Assembly: GCA_963580285.1 (NCBI GenBank)
Contig: OY757011.1
Span: forward strand, 95,215,650 to 95,279,649
DNA length: 64,000 bases
Origin: Lucinisca nassula
Lineage: Eukaryota; Mollusca; Bivalvia; Lucinida; Lucinidae
Direction of reading: 5' to 3'
Shown here: piece by piece, positions 1 through 8,744 of the stretch
Numbering within the stretch: the stretch's first letter is position 1
How the letters are laid out: each line of letters begins with the position of its first letter
Notes under the pieces: model-generated
The model's input: only the letters and a program-made list of their open reading frames with translations
Database searches by the model: none
Told to the model about the DNA's origin: nothing
Program-made: the position numbers and the translations under genes

Positions 1-50
1 GATCAATGATCATTCAGACATGGACACACAGTTGATTACAGTGGATGCAG

Positions 51-350
51 TGGCCCCCGCCCATCGGGGTTTGAAGAAATATATGGGCTGCATGATGCTT
101 CCACGCAGAGCTGAAACCAACCTGCACACGAGTACTGGTTAACTGCTTAGAGGCTCTAAGCCTGCCCAGGCAAAGCAGTGTGAGTCGGCCCGTCCATGCA
201 TATAAACCCTATTGGTTTCACTGAGCGGCAGGACTTGAGATTTTATTTCATCTCAATGTCGGGTAAAAGTCCCACAAAATTGGAAGCAGCATTTCCAAAA
301 TGACCTTTACAGTGTTGACCGGGACATTAAACATCAAATCAAACAAACAA
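51..350 (+). mobile_element. SINE copy, full, with 13-bp TSDs
   Basis: This is a roughly 300-bp SINE. It begins near GGCCCCCGCCCAT and ends in the CAAATCAAACAAACAA tail. A direct repeat ACAGTGGATGCAG flanks it at 38-50 and 351-363, which is the signature of LINE-assisted retrotransposition. The same family recurs at 8394, 20622, 44985 (minus), 53405 and 60269 (minus). It has no coding capacity. I could not assign it to a named SINE family. Confidence 0.85.
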
Positions 351-389
351 ACAGTGGATGCAGACATCAATCTCTGCATATTAAAGCTC

Positions 390-1461
390 CTTTTTGTCAA
401 GCCTGCTATAAGCATGGCACGATATAGGCATCCGGTTTTCCATCCGTTTGTTCATCTGTTCGTTTGTCAAGGCGTCAACATTTGCGACCACCCTAGCTAG
501 TGTTCATCCTAATGGTCAAGTTTATTTCTCAAGAACTATAAAAGCATCATTAATGCTATTTGATACAAACTTGTATCTGGGGATGGCAACTTAAATGCAA
601 GCATCCATATTTGACCTTGACCTACATTTCATGGTTCACTGACTTTGTAAAATATTGCGACCACCCTAGCGTTCACCCTAATGATGAAGTTTACTTCTCA
701 AGAACTATAAGACCTTCATGTTTACTGACTTTGTAAAATATTGTGACCCTAGCATTCACCCTAATGGTCAAGTTAATTTCTCAAGAACTATAAGAGCTTC
801 ATTAATGACACTTGGCACAAAGGCAAGCATCCATATTTGACCTTGACCTACATTTCATGGTTCACTGACTTTGTAAAATATTGCGACCACCCTAGCGTTC
901 ACCCTAATGATGAAGTTTACTTCTCAAGAACTATAAGAGCTTCATGTTTACTGACTTTGTAAAATATTGTGACCCTAGCATTCACCCTAATGGTCAAGTT
1001 AATTTCTCAAGAACTATAAGAGCTTCATTAATGACACTTGGCACAAAGGCAAGCATCCATATTTGACCTTGATCTACATTTCATGGTTCACTGACTTTGT
1101 AAAATATTGCGACCACACTATCGTTCACCCTTAGGGTCAAGTTCATTTAAAAAGAACTATAAGAGCTTTATTAATAATACTTAGTACTTACTAGTATCTA
1201 GAGATGACAACTATAATGCAATCATCCATATTTGACCTTTGTCCTAAATTTAGTGAACTATTGCATCAAACCTAGTGTTCAACCTAATGTTAAAGTTCAT
1301 TTCTCAAGAACTATTTGACCTTCAATGATGATAGTACAAGCTTGCATCTAGGAATGGCAACTTTTATGCAAGCATCAATGTTTGATCTTGGCCTAGATTT
1401 CATGGTTGGGTGTGTTTGTGCCCCAAGAGGCGTGACCTAGCCTTCTGAAGGCAGAATTCTT
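390..1461 (+). mobile_element. Pearl/Helitron-like element with ~169-bp tandem core (divergent)
   Basis: The left end reads GCCTGCTATAAGCATGGCAC. The core repeats blocks around 'GCGACCACCCTAGCGTTCACC', 'TTCTCAAGAACTATAAGAGC' and 'CATCCATATTTGACCTTGAC'. The right end is a CCTTCTGAAGG hairpin near 1440 followed by CAGAATTCTTG. This architecture (conserved ends around tandem cores of 160-170 bp) matches the non-autonomous 'pearl' Helitron-like elements described in bivalves. A block of about 230 bp is itself repeated (about 660-840 and 880-1070). There is no ORF of note. Confidence 0.7.
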
Positions 1462-1517
1462 GTAGGTCCTTTTTATGGCCATGATCACGTGCAAACAAGA
1501 AAGTCTTTGTTGGTCAT

Positions 1518-1549
1518 TAGCTTACCAGAACTTTTGTTCTGGTAAGCTA
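1518..1549. other. Perfect 14-bp-stem hairpin
   Basis: The arms TAGCTTACCAGAAC and GTTCTGGTAAGCTA pair perfectly around a TTTT loop. The hairpin lies between the end of one tandem element and the start of the next. It could be a terminal hairpin of a Helitron-like element; nothing shows transcription. Confidence 0.7.
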
Positions 1550-1595
1550 TTCTACTACCTGTGGGTCAGCATCCACAATGTTATAGTTTTTATAT

Positions 1596-2400
1596 GCCCG
1601 TTTGAAAAACGGGACATATTATGTTATACCCCTTGTCTGTAAACTTTAATTTCTAGATAACTCCTCCTACAGTTTATATACGATCAAGCTGAAACTTCAT
1701 ACATAGTTAGGCCATGATGTGGGGCAGTGAATATTGTTTCGAGGTTAGGGTACACCAAATAATAATAGAGTTATGCCCCTTTGAAATTTTTTGTAAGCTT
1801 TTCGTTTCTGGGTGACTCCTACATTTTCATCCGATTAAGCTGAAACTTCATATATAGTTAGACCATGAGTTGTATCCAGGTTACCATCCACCAAATAATA
1901 TAAGAGTTATGCCCCTCTGAAAAATTCTGTAAACATTTTGTTTCCGGATAACTCCTCCTACATTTTATATCCAATGGTGCTGAAACTTTACATGCAGTAA
2001 GACCATGATATGGAACAGTGCATATTATGTTGAGGTTACTTCCATCAAATATTACCAATTTTTCTAAACATTTCATTTCGGGACAACTCCTACATTTTAC
2101 ATCTGATGAACAGAAGCTGAAACTTTACATATAGTAAGAATATGATGTGGAACAGCACATATTATATTGAGGTTACAGTCCGCCAAATATTATCAGAGTT
2201 ACTCCCCTTTCACAAATTTTACTAAACATATTTTGTTTCTGGATAACCCCTCCTACATTTTACATCTGATGAAGCTGAAACTTAACAAATAGACTATGAT
2301 GTGGAGCAGCACATATTATTTCAAGGTTACAGTCCACCACTTATTGCCAGAAATGCCCATATTTTAAGGTAATGGTCCACCAAATACTACCGACCATGAA
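1596..2400 (+). repeat. Tandem array of diverged ~140-145-bp units
   Basis: The array opens with a CCCGTTT/AAACGGG hairpin. Recurring words are 'GAGTTATGCCCCTTTGA', 'GATAACTCCTCCTACATTTT', 'GCTGAAACTTCATATATAG' and 'CATATTATGTTGAGGTTA'. About five diverged units are readable. It is probably the core of another non-autonomous Helitron-like element. The short open frames in it are periodicity artefacts. Confidence 0.6.
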
Positions 2401-2509
2401 AATTTGTTGAAGACAGATATGTTCTTTGTTCTTTGGAATACAAAGAGACATGTAGGAGTCTTTGTAGCTTGAAGCCTTCATCGCAATCAAACTTAAATAA
2501 ATAAGTATA

Positions 2510-3100
2510 GACTAACTCCTCTTACAGTTTTTTTATCAAACAATTTGAAACTTTGCAGGTGTTTTTGTCACGGTCTGCAGATGTGCATGTGGTTTTGGGT
2601 TTATCCTCTGTAAATTTTTGTCAACTTTTTTCACTTTTTCAACTTATGCATTATTGGAATTTATACCTTGTGAGTGTAACTCCTCTTACAATTTGCTTCA
2701 AAACCTTCTGAAACTTTGCAGGTGTTTTCAACATGGTCTGTAGATGTGCATGTGGTTTTGGGTTTATCCTTGCTATACTTTTTATCAAATTTTTTCCAAT
2801 TTTACAAAATAGTTTTTTTCCAGATCCAGCTCTTTTTTAGAATACCGTAGGTACCTTGTGAGCCCAACTCTACTTACAGTTTAACAGGGGTCTTTTTGTA
2901 ATTTTGCAGACATTTTTGTCATGGTCTGCAGATGTGCATGTGCTTTTTGGGTTATCCTCCTTAAATTTGTTATCGTCTTTTTTTTTCACTTTTTTAACTT
3001 AGTTTTTTTTCCAGGTTCAGTTACTTGTAGAATAGATGCCTTGTGAGTGCAACTTATCTTACTTTTTGTACCAGTCGTTTTCAAACTTTGCATATGCATG
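2510..3100 (+). repeat. Tandem array of diverged ~165-185-bp units
   Basis: Four units begin 'AACTCCTCTTACAGTTT' near 2515, 2680, 2866 and 3050. They share 'GAAACTTTGCAGGTGTTTT' and 'GATGTGCATGTGGTTTTGGG'. It continues directly from the previous array, so both may be parts of one element. From about 3100 to 3350 I see only AT-rich non-repeated sequence. Confidence 0.6.
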
Positions 3101-3323
3101 TTTTCTACATGTTATTAGGGTGTGCATGCACTTTGGATATAATGGTTAGGTCTTTTCTTGTCATTGTTTCCATATTATGAACTTAGTCATTTTCTAACCT
3201 CAAATATTTAGACTGTGAGTACTTCTTAAATTCCTACCATATATCTATTTCTTCTACCTGAAATAAACTTTATTTTTTGAGTGGGGCACGTGGGGACTGG
3301 TGCGACATCAAAATCACTGAAGT

Positions 3324-5537
3324 TTGATCTATATTTATTCCTCCCCATGCTTTATTCTTGCTCAGAAATTGAGGGGTTTGTTATACAGTGTTACTATTTG
3401 TGAAATTTATTTCCACCGCTGGCGTCGCGAAACCTGGTGGTGGAATGAGGATGTTAATAAGGTCATAGCAGCCAAGCGGCAAGCCTTTAAAGCTTGGAAG
3501 ACTGGTAAGGGCACCCGTGCATCATATCTTGCGGCCAAACGCATAGCCAGACGTGCGGTGCACCATGCTCGCCAAGAAGCTGAGAAGGAGATCTACAAGA
3601 ATATTGACCCTAAGTCCTCAGAAGTATACCGCCTTGCTAACCAGATGAGAAGAGAGAATGCTGATGTTGTAGGTGATAAACCAGTAAAGAATGATGCAGG
3701 GGAGATGTCAATGAGTGATGACTCAAAGCAGAGGGCTTGGTTAGAACACTACCAAAGGCTACTCAATGTTGAGTTCGACTGGGACCCAGACCACCTGTCT
3801 GATGAGCCACCAGTGGAAGGGCCACCCATCCCAATCACTATTGATATGGTTAAGAAGGCTATCTCTCAGATGAAGACTGGCAAAGCACCTGGTCCCTCTG
3901 GCATAGTGGTGGAGATGATAAGAGCTGCAGGTGATGCGGGTGCCTCGATGATCCGTGACCTTGCAGCTGCAATCCGTGATGGGAAGGTACCCTCTGACTG
4001 GGAACAGAGTTTCATTGTCTGTCTCTACAAGGGCAAGGGCGTTGCATTGGAACGGGGCAACTACCGTGGTCTCAAGCTGACAGAACAGGTCATGAAAGTC
4101 CTGGAGAGGATTGTGGATGGCCTCATTAGGCAGTTGGTGTCCATCGACGATTCCCAGTTTGGCTTCGTCCCAGGAAGAGGCACAACAGATGCAATTTTTG
4201 TTGTCCGGCAGCTGCAAGAGAAGTATCTGGCGGCCAACAAGAGACTCTACATGGCTTTTGTAGACCTGGAGAAGGCATTTGATCGAGTGCCTCGGAAAGT
4301 CATCTGGTGGGCACTAAGAAAACTTGGAGTGGACGAGTGGATTGTGAAACTGGTCCAAGGGATGTACGCAAATGCTCGGAGCCGTGTCCGCGTTGGTGAT
4401 GGTTACAGTGAAGAATTCGAGGTGAAGGTGGGTGTTCATCAAGGCTCTGTTCTCAGCCCACTGCTTTTCATCATTGTGCTTGAAGCCTTGTCATGCGAGT
4501 TCCGCTCTGGAGTCCCCTGGGAGGACCTGTATGCTGATGACCTTGTCATCATAGCTGAATCTCTTGAGGAATGTGTCAGGAGGCTCTTAACTTGGAAAGA
4601 GGCAATGGAGGCGAAAGGGCTGAGAGTGAATGCAGGAAAGACAAAGATCATGATCTGTGGTACAGGTCTGGACCTCTTGCAGAGTACAGGCCAGTTCCCA
4701 TGCGCTGTATGTCGCACTGGAGTGGGCAGCAACAGTATCTTTTGTAATGGCTGCAAGTTCTGGGTGCACAAGAAATGCAGTGGGCTCAAACGCTTGATAG
4801 AGGACCCTGAGTACAGGTGTACACGGTGCCAAGGAACTGCACGCCCCTTAGATGGCAGACCACAGAGGGAAGTTCAAGTCGGATCAGACAAGCTGGAGGT
4901 TGTAGCTTCCTTCTGCTACCTAGGTGATATGCTCTCTGCAGGGGGTGGTTGCGACCTTTCAACTACATCACGTGTGAAAACAGCCTGGAAGAAATTCAAG
5001 GAGTTGCTACCAGTTCTCTCTTCCCGCCACCTCTCGTTCAAGACACGTGGCCGTGTGTATAGCTCTTGTGTGCGGAGCGCAATGCTCCATGCCAGTGAGA
5101 CATGGCCATTGACAAAGCCAAACCTCCAACGTCTACAGCGAAATGACAGGGCAATGATCAGACAGATCTGCAATGTCAAGCCACAGGACACTGTCACCAT
5201 CAGGTCCAGTGAGTTACTGGAGCGTCTTGGCATTGAGGACCTGGACCTCATCCTGAAAGAGAGAAGACTTCGCTGGTATGGACATGTGGAACGCTCCAAC
5301 GGTGCAATCAAGACTGCCTGTGACATACAGGTAAGTGGAAAGCGGGGGCCAGGAAGGCCCAAGATGACCTGGAAGCAGCTAACGGAAAGAGATTGCAGAG
5401 AATGGAAGCTCTCTACTATAGATCCTCATGATAGACAAGCCTGGAGATCTGGTGTAAGATCTGCCATGCGTGCAGCAAGCCAGCTACCTGGAAGGGGGCC
5501 CACTTATGTGGACATTGCCCCTGTACCTGCACGTTAA
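3324..5537 (+). CDS. RTE-like non-LTR retrotransposon RT with PHD finger, 5'-truncated (copy 1)
   Basis: This open frame of 737 codons encodes the reverse transcriptase of a LINE. Seen: a WWWNEDV segment (~res 38-44) that normally follows the endonuclease, then LTEQVMKVLERIV, QFGFVPGRGTTDAIF, motif A VDLEKAFDRV with D314, motif B GVHQGSVLSP and the catalytic YADD at 403-406. A complete C4HC3 PHD-type finger follows (C460, C463, C474, C477, H482, C485, C499, C502), and then a C-terminal RRLRWYGHVER block. No endonuclease is present, and the frame opens with non-ATG codons; the first ATG is well inside (LANQM), so the start is a truncation, not a gene start. The 3' end runs into a GATGATGATGATG tail (about 5550-5565), typical of RTE-clade tails. 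There is no internal stop or frameshift. RTE clade is my best assignment; other related LINE clades are possible. Confidence 0.88.
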   Translation: MIYIYSSPCFILAQKLRGLLYSVTICEIYFHRWRRETWWWNEDVNKVIAAKRQAFKAWKTGKGTRASYLAAKRIARRAVHHARQEAEKEIYKNIDPKSSEVYRLANQMRRENADVVGDKPVKNDAGEMSMSDDSKQRAWLEHYQRLLNVEFDWDPDHLSDEPPVEGPPIPITIDMVKKAISQMKTGKAPGPSGIVVEMIRAAGDAGASMIRDLAAAIRDGKVPSDWEQSFIVCLYKGKGVALERGNYRGLKLTEQVMKVLERIVDGLIRQLVSIDDSQFGFVPGRGTTDAIFVVRQLQEKYLAANKRLYMAFVDLEKAFDRVPRKVIWWALRKLGVDEWIVKLVQGMYANARSRVRVGDGYSEEFEVKVGVHQGSVLSPLLFIIVLEALSCEFRSGVPWEDLYADDLVIIAESLEECVRRLLTWKEAMEAKGLRVNAGKTKIMICGTGLDLLQSTGQFPCAVCRTGVGSNSIFCNGCKFWVHKKCSGLKRLIEDPEYRCTRCQGTARPLDGRPQREVQVGSDKLEVVASFCYLGDMLSAGGGCDLSTTSRVKTAWKKFKELLPVLSSRHLSFKTRGRVYSSCVRSAMLHASETWPLTKPNLQRLQRNDRAMIRQICNVKPQDTVTIRSSELLERLGIEDLDLILKERRLRWYGHVERSNGAIKTACDIQVSGKRGPGRPKMTWKQLTERDCREWKLSTIDPHDRQAWRSGVRSAMRAASQLPGRGPTYVDIAPVPAR

Positions 5538-5565
5538 TCAAAAATCCGTTGATGATGATGATGAT

Positions 5566-6540
5566 TTGAATTTTATGTTGCCAACATATATTATTTTTTT
5601 TAAATTCTATTATCTTCTTATATACCTCATACTTTATGTTTGGTGATGAAACTTTGTTGTCTGAAGATACTATCTCTGTAAGTAAACATAAACCTTTTAA
5701 TTATACTGTTCGTTGTAACATGGACCCAATATACATTGACTGTGGTCACCACACTGTAAGTGATGCTACTTATCGGAAAATGGGTGAGCATGGCTGAGCC
5801 TTAAAATTTTTGCAAGGCACAGTTTCATTGCCACAGATATCTCTTATTTCAACAAAAGTGTATTATTTTACTTTAACAAGCAATATTTGGATGCTTGTAG
5901 AAATTATTTTAATGAAAAGATAAACCGTTTTTGTAAACTTTAATGAGAAAACTAGACTCCCATTATAGGTATTTTCTGCACATTTAGTATAAATTAATCC
6001 AATTTAGAGGCTTAAAACGGCTTTCAATTCAATTTTACTTAATACACTATTAATATTTTTCAAACACATTGTCTCAAAATTGACAACTAACATTTAATTA
6101 CTGATAAAATTTAATTTTCATTGACTATAATTAATAAATTGGCTGTTTGTTCAAGGCTAGACAACATTATTAATATTGGCAAAACAGTGAGTTACTAGTC
6201 TGTGCATATTGGGTCATTGGAAATTTCAGTAATGTTTTGGATAAACATGTAGCACAGTTTGCAGATGAATACCAAATAAACATAGAAAAATAAAAATGAC
6301 CATGTTTATCTTTCTGTATGATCTATACATGTTTATTTTCTCAAACTTACATGGTTAACACTTTTGACTCCAATGGTAGTGTTAAGAGGTTGTTCAATTA
6401 TTGACTCCAAATAGCCTAACCCTGCTTGATGCTTTGGACACCATTATGAAAACATGCCTATACAAATACATAGTAAACTTTATGGCCGAAAAATAAAAAA
6501 AATTCAGTTGAAAAATTGGGATATTTCTGCTCAAAATATA
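5566..6540. other. AT-rich spacer without recognisable gene
   Basis: There is no ORF above background and no repeat structure beyond A/T runs. A single 'GACTCCAAATAGCCTAACCC' near 6400 resembles the ~73-bp array at 7336 and may be a stray unit. Confidence 0.6.
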
Positions 6541-6660
6541 AATTGTGGGTACTCGTTAGAACTGCCTAATCGATGTGGTTCTAATGAGTACCCACAATCT
6601 GTATATTAGAGCAGGTGTACCCCTGTTAACCCCAGTGCTACTATATAAAGGTGGGTTCAA
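6541..6660. mobile_element. Foldback MITE, GTGGGTACTCG family
   Basis: Arms at 6542-6562 and 6578-6598 (core GTGGGTACTCGTTAGAAC and its reverse complement) match at 20 of 21 positions. The family's flanking words follow: 'CCCCTGTTAACCCCAGTGCT' and 'TATATAAAGGTGGGTTCAA'. The same family recurs at 12170, 28100, 31998, 33070, 34850, 37000, 39145, 41090 and 44890. Confidence 0.7.
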
Positions 6661-6712
6661 TGGTATCAAATTAAGGCGTAACTATACCAAATTTAGTGGC
6701 TTGTTTTTTTTC

Positions 6713-7331
6713 GCGCCTGCTATTAGCATGGCGCGATATAGGCGCCCGGTTTTCCGTCCTTTCGTTCGTCCGTTCGTCAAGGCGTCAACATTTGCGACCA
6801 CCCTAGCGTTCACCCTAATGGTCAAGTTTATTTCTCAAGAACTATAAGAGCTTCATTAATGATACTTGGTACAAACTTGTATCTGGGGATTACAACTTAC
6901 ATGCAAGCATCCATATTTGACCTTGACCTACATTTCATGGTTCACTGACTTTGTAAAATATTGCGACCACCCTAGCGTTCACCCTAATGGTCAAGTTTAT
7001 TTCTCAAGAACTATAAGAGCTTCATTAATGATATTTGGTGCAAACTTGTATGTCGGGATGGCAACTTAAATGCAAGCATCCATATTTGACCTTGACCTAA
7101 ATTTCATGGTTCACTGACTTTGTAAAATATTGCGGCCACCCTAGCTTTTTCCCTAATGGTTAAGTTCATTTCTCAAGAATTATTAGAGCTTCATTAATGA
7201 TACTTAGTACAAGCTTGCATTTGAGAATGGAATCGTTTTTGCAAGCATCTATGGTTGACCTTGACCTACATGTCATGCTTCAATGACTTTGCGCCCCCAC
7301 AGGCGCGACATAGCCTTCGGCGGAATTCTTG
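6713..7331 (+). mobile_element. Pearl/Helitron-like element, 169-bp tandem core (copy in unit 1)
   Basis: The left end is CGCGCCTGCTATTAGCATGG, containing a GGCGC..GCGCC hairpin. The GCGACCACCC landmark recurs at 6794, 6963 and 7132, a period of 169 bp. The right end is CCTTCGGCGGAATTCTTG with a short hairpin. It is better preserved than the copy at 390. No ORF is credible. Confidence 0.75.
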
Positions 7332-7335
7332 TCTT

Positions 7336-8290
7336 GATTCCAACAGTAGTATTAAAAGAGATTCAGTTATTGACTCCAAACCAGCTTAATCCAGCTTGAT
7401 GTTTTAGATTCCAACAGTAGGTTTAAAAGAGGTTCAATTGTTGACTCCAAACCAGCTTAATCCAGCAGCTTGATACTTTAGATTCCAACAGTCGTGTTAA
7501 AAGAGGTCCAGTTGTTGACTCCAAACCAGCTTAATCCAGCTTGACACTTTAGATTCCAACAGTAATGTTAAAAGAGGTTCGGTTATCGACTCCAAACCAG
7601 CTTTATCCAGCTTGACGCTTTAGATTCCAACAGTAGGTTTAAAAGAGGTTCAATTGTTGACTCCAAACCAGCTTAAATCAGCAGGTTGATGCTTTAGATT
7701 CCAACAGTAGTGTTAAAAGAGATTCAGTAATTGACTTCAAACCAGCTTAACCCTTATCTTGCTGTTCACGACAACCCCTATCTTTGCAAACAGTGTAGAT
7801 CGAGATCAGATGGCTTCTGAAGAAGTCATCTGATCAGGATCTACACTGTTTGGCATTCAGTTTATGAATTTGTAGCAATAAATTACATCAAGTAATTTGA
7901 TTGGTTGGTATACAGAAATGGGTGTGGCTTAAATGAATACTCAGCAAGATAAGGGTTAATCCAGCTTGACGCTTTAGATTCCAACAGTAGTGTTAAAAGA
8001 GGTTCAGTAATTGACTCCAAACCAGCTTAATCCAGCTCGACGCTTTAGATTCCAACAGTAGTGTTACAAAAGGTTGTTTGATTATTGTCTCCAGCTTGAA
8101 GCTTTGGATTCCAACAGTAGTGTTAAAAAGATTCAGTAATTGACTTCAAATCAGTTTTATCCAGCTTGATACTTTAGATTCCAACAGAAGTGTTACAAGA
8201 GGTTGTTCGATTATTGTCTCCAGCTTGAAGCTTTGGACTCCAAAAGTAGTGTTAAAAAAGATTGTTCACTTATTGACTCCAAACCAGCTT
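7336..8290 (+). repeat. Tandem array of ~73-bp units
   Basis: About a dozen units carry 'GATTCCAACAGTAGTGTTAA', 'GGTTCAGTAATTGACTCC' and 'AAACCAGCTTAATCCAGCTT'. The array starts immediately after the pearl-like element. It is interrupted by a MITE at 7751-7955, and uninterrupted sister units give the empty-site sequence. Confidence 0.85.
7751..7955. mobile_element. 205-bp MITE with TTAA target duplication
   Basis: The inverted ends CCCTTATCTTGCTG and CAGCAAGATAAGGG are perfect. TTAA flanks both sides (7747-7750 and 7956-7959). Neighbouring array units read CCAGCTTAATCCAGC without the insert, so one TTAA is the pre-insertion state. A TTAA target and CCC-start TIR suggest a piggyBac- or Kolobok-type source. 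The interior (about 7787-7853) is a long palindrome around GATCAGATGGC. Confidence 0.85.
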
Positions 8291-8393
8291 AACCCATTTA
8301 TGATGAATAGAAGCTTCCATTTTGTGGCTTTGGTAAAGCTCACTCCGAATTTAAGGGGTGTTTATTTTAGGTTTAGTTTTACAAGAATCCCTG

Positions 8394-8681
8394 TCGGCTC
8401 CCGCCCATAGAGGCTTGAAGAAATATATGGGCTGCATGAGGCTTCCACGCAGAGCTGAATCTGGCCCGCACAGTAGTAATTGTAAAACACTTAGAGGATC
8501 TAAGTCTGTCCAGGAACCGCAGTGCGAGGCGGACCGTCCATGCCAATAAACCCTATTGGTTTCATTGGGCGACAGGGCTTGAGATGTTATTTCATCTCAA
8601 TGTCGGGTAAGAGTCCCACAAAATTGGAAGCAACGATCTTTACAGTGTTGACGGGGACATTAAACCTCAAATCAAACAAAC
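8394..8681 (+). mobile_element. SINE copy in unit 1, 11-bp TSDs
   Basis: This is the same family as 51-350, ending CAAATCAAACAAACA. The flanks AAGAATCCCTG (8383-8393) and AAGAATCCTTG (8682-8692) are TSDs with one mismatch. It lies just downstream of the ~73-bp array. Confidence 0.85.
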
Positions 8682-8744
8682 AAGAATCCTTGCACTTTCA
8701 GGAAACAGTGAAGCCACTGATCATCAGATGCCATGTTCTGTAGC

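Noticed and set aside
3759..5362. Minus-strand frames of 81-152 codons opposite the RT of copy 1 (and 15984-17590 opposite copy 2)
   Set aside because: They are shadows of the RT frame; the sense frame carries all RT motifs and these show none.
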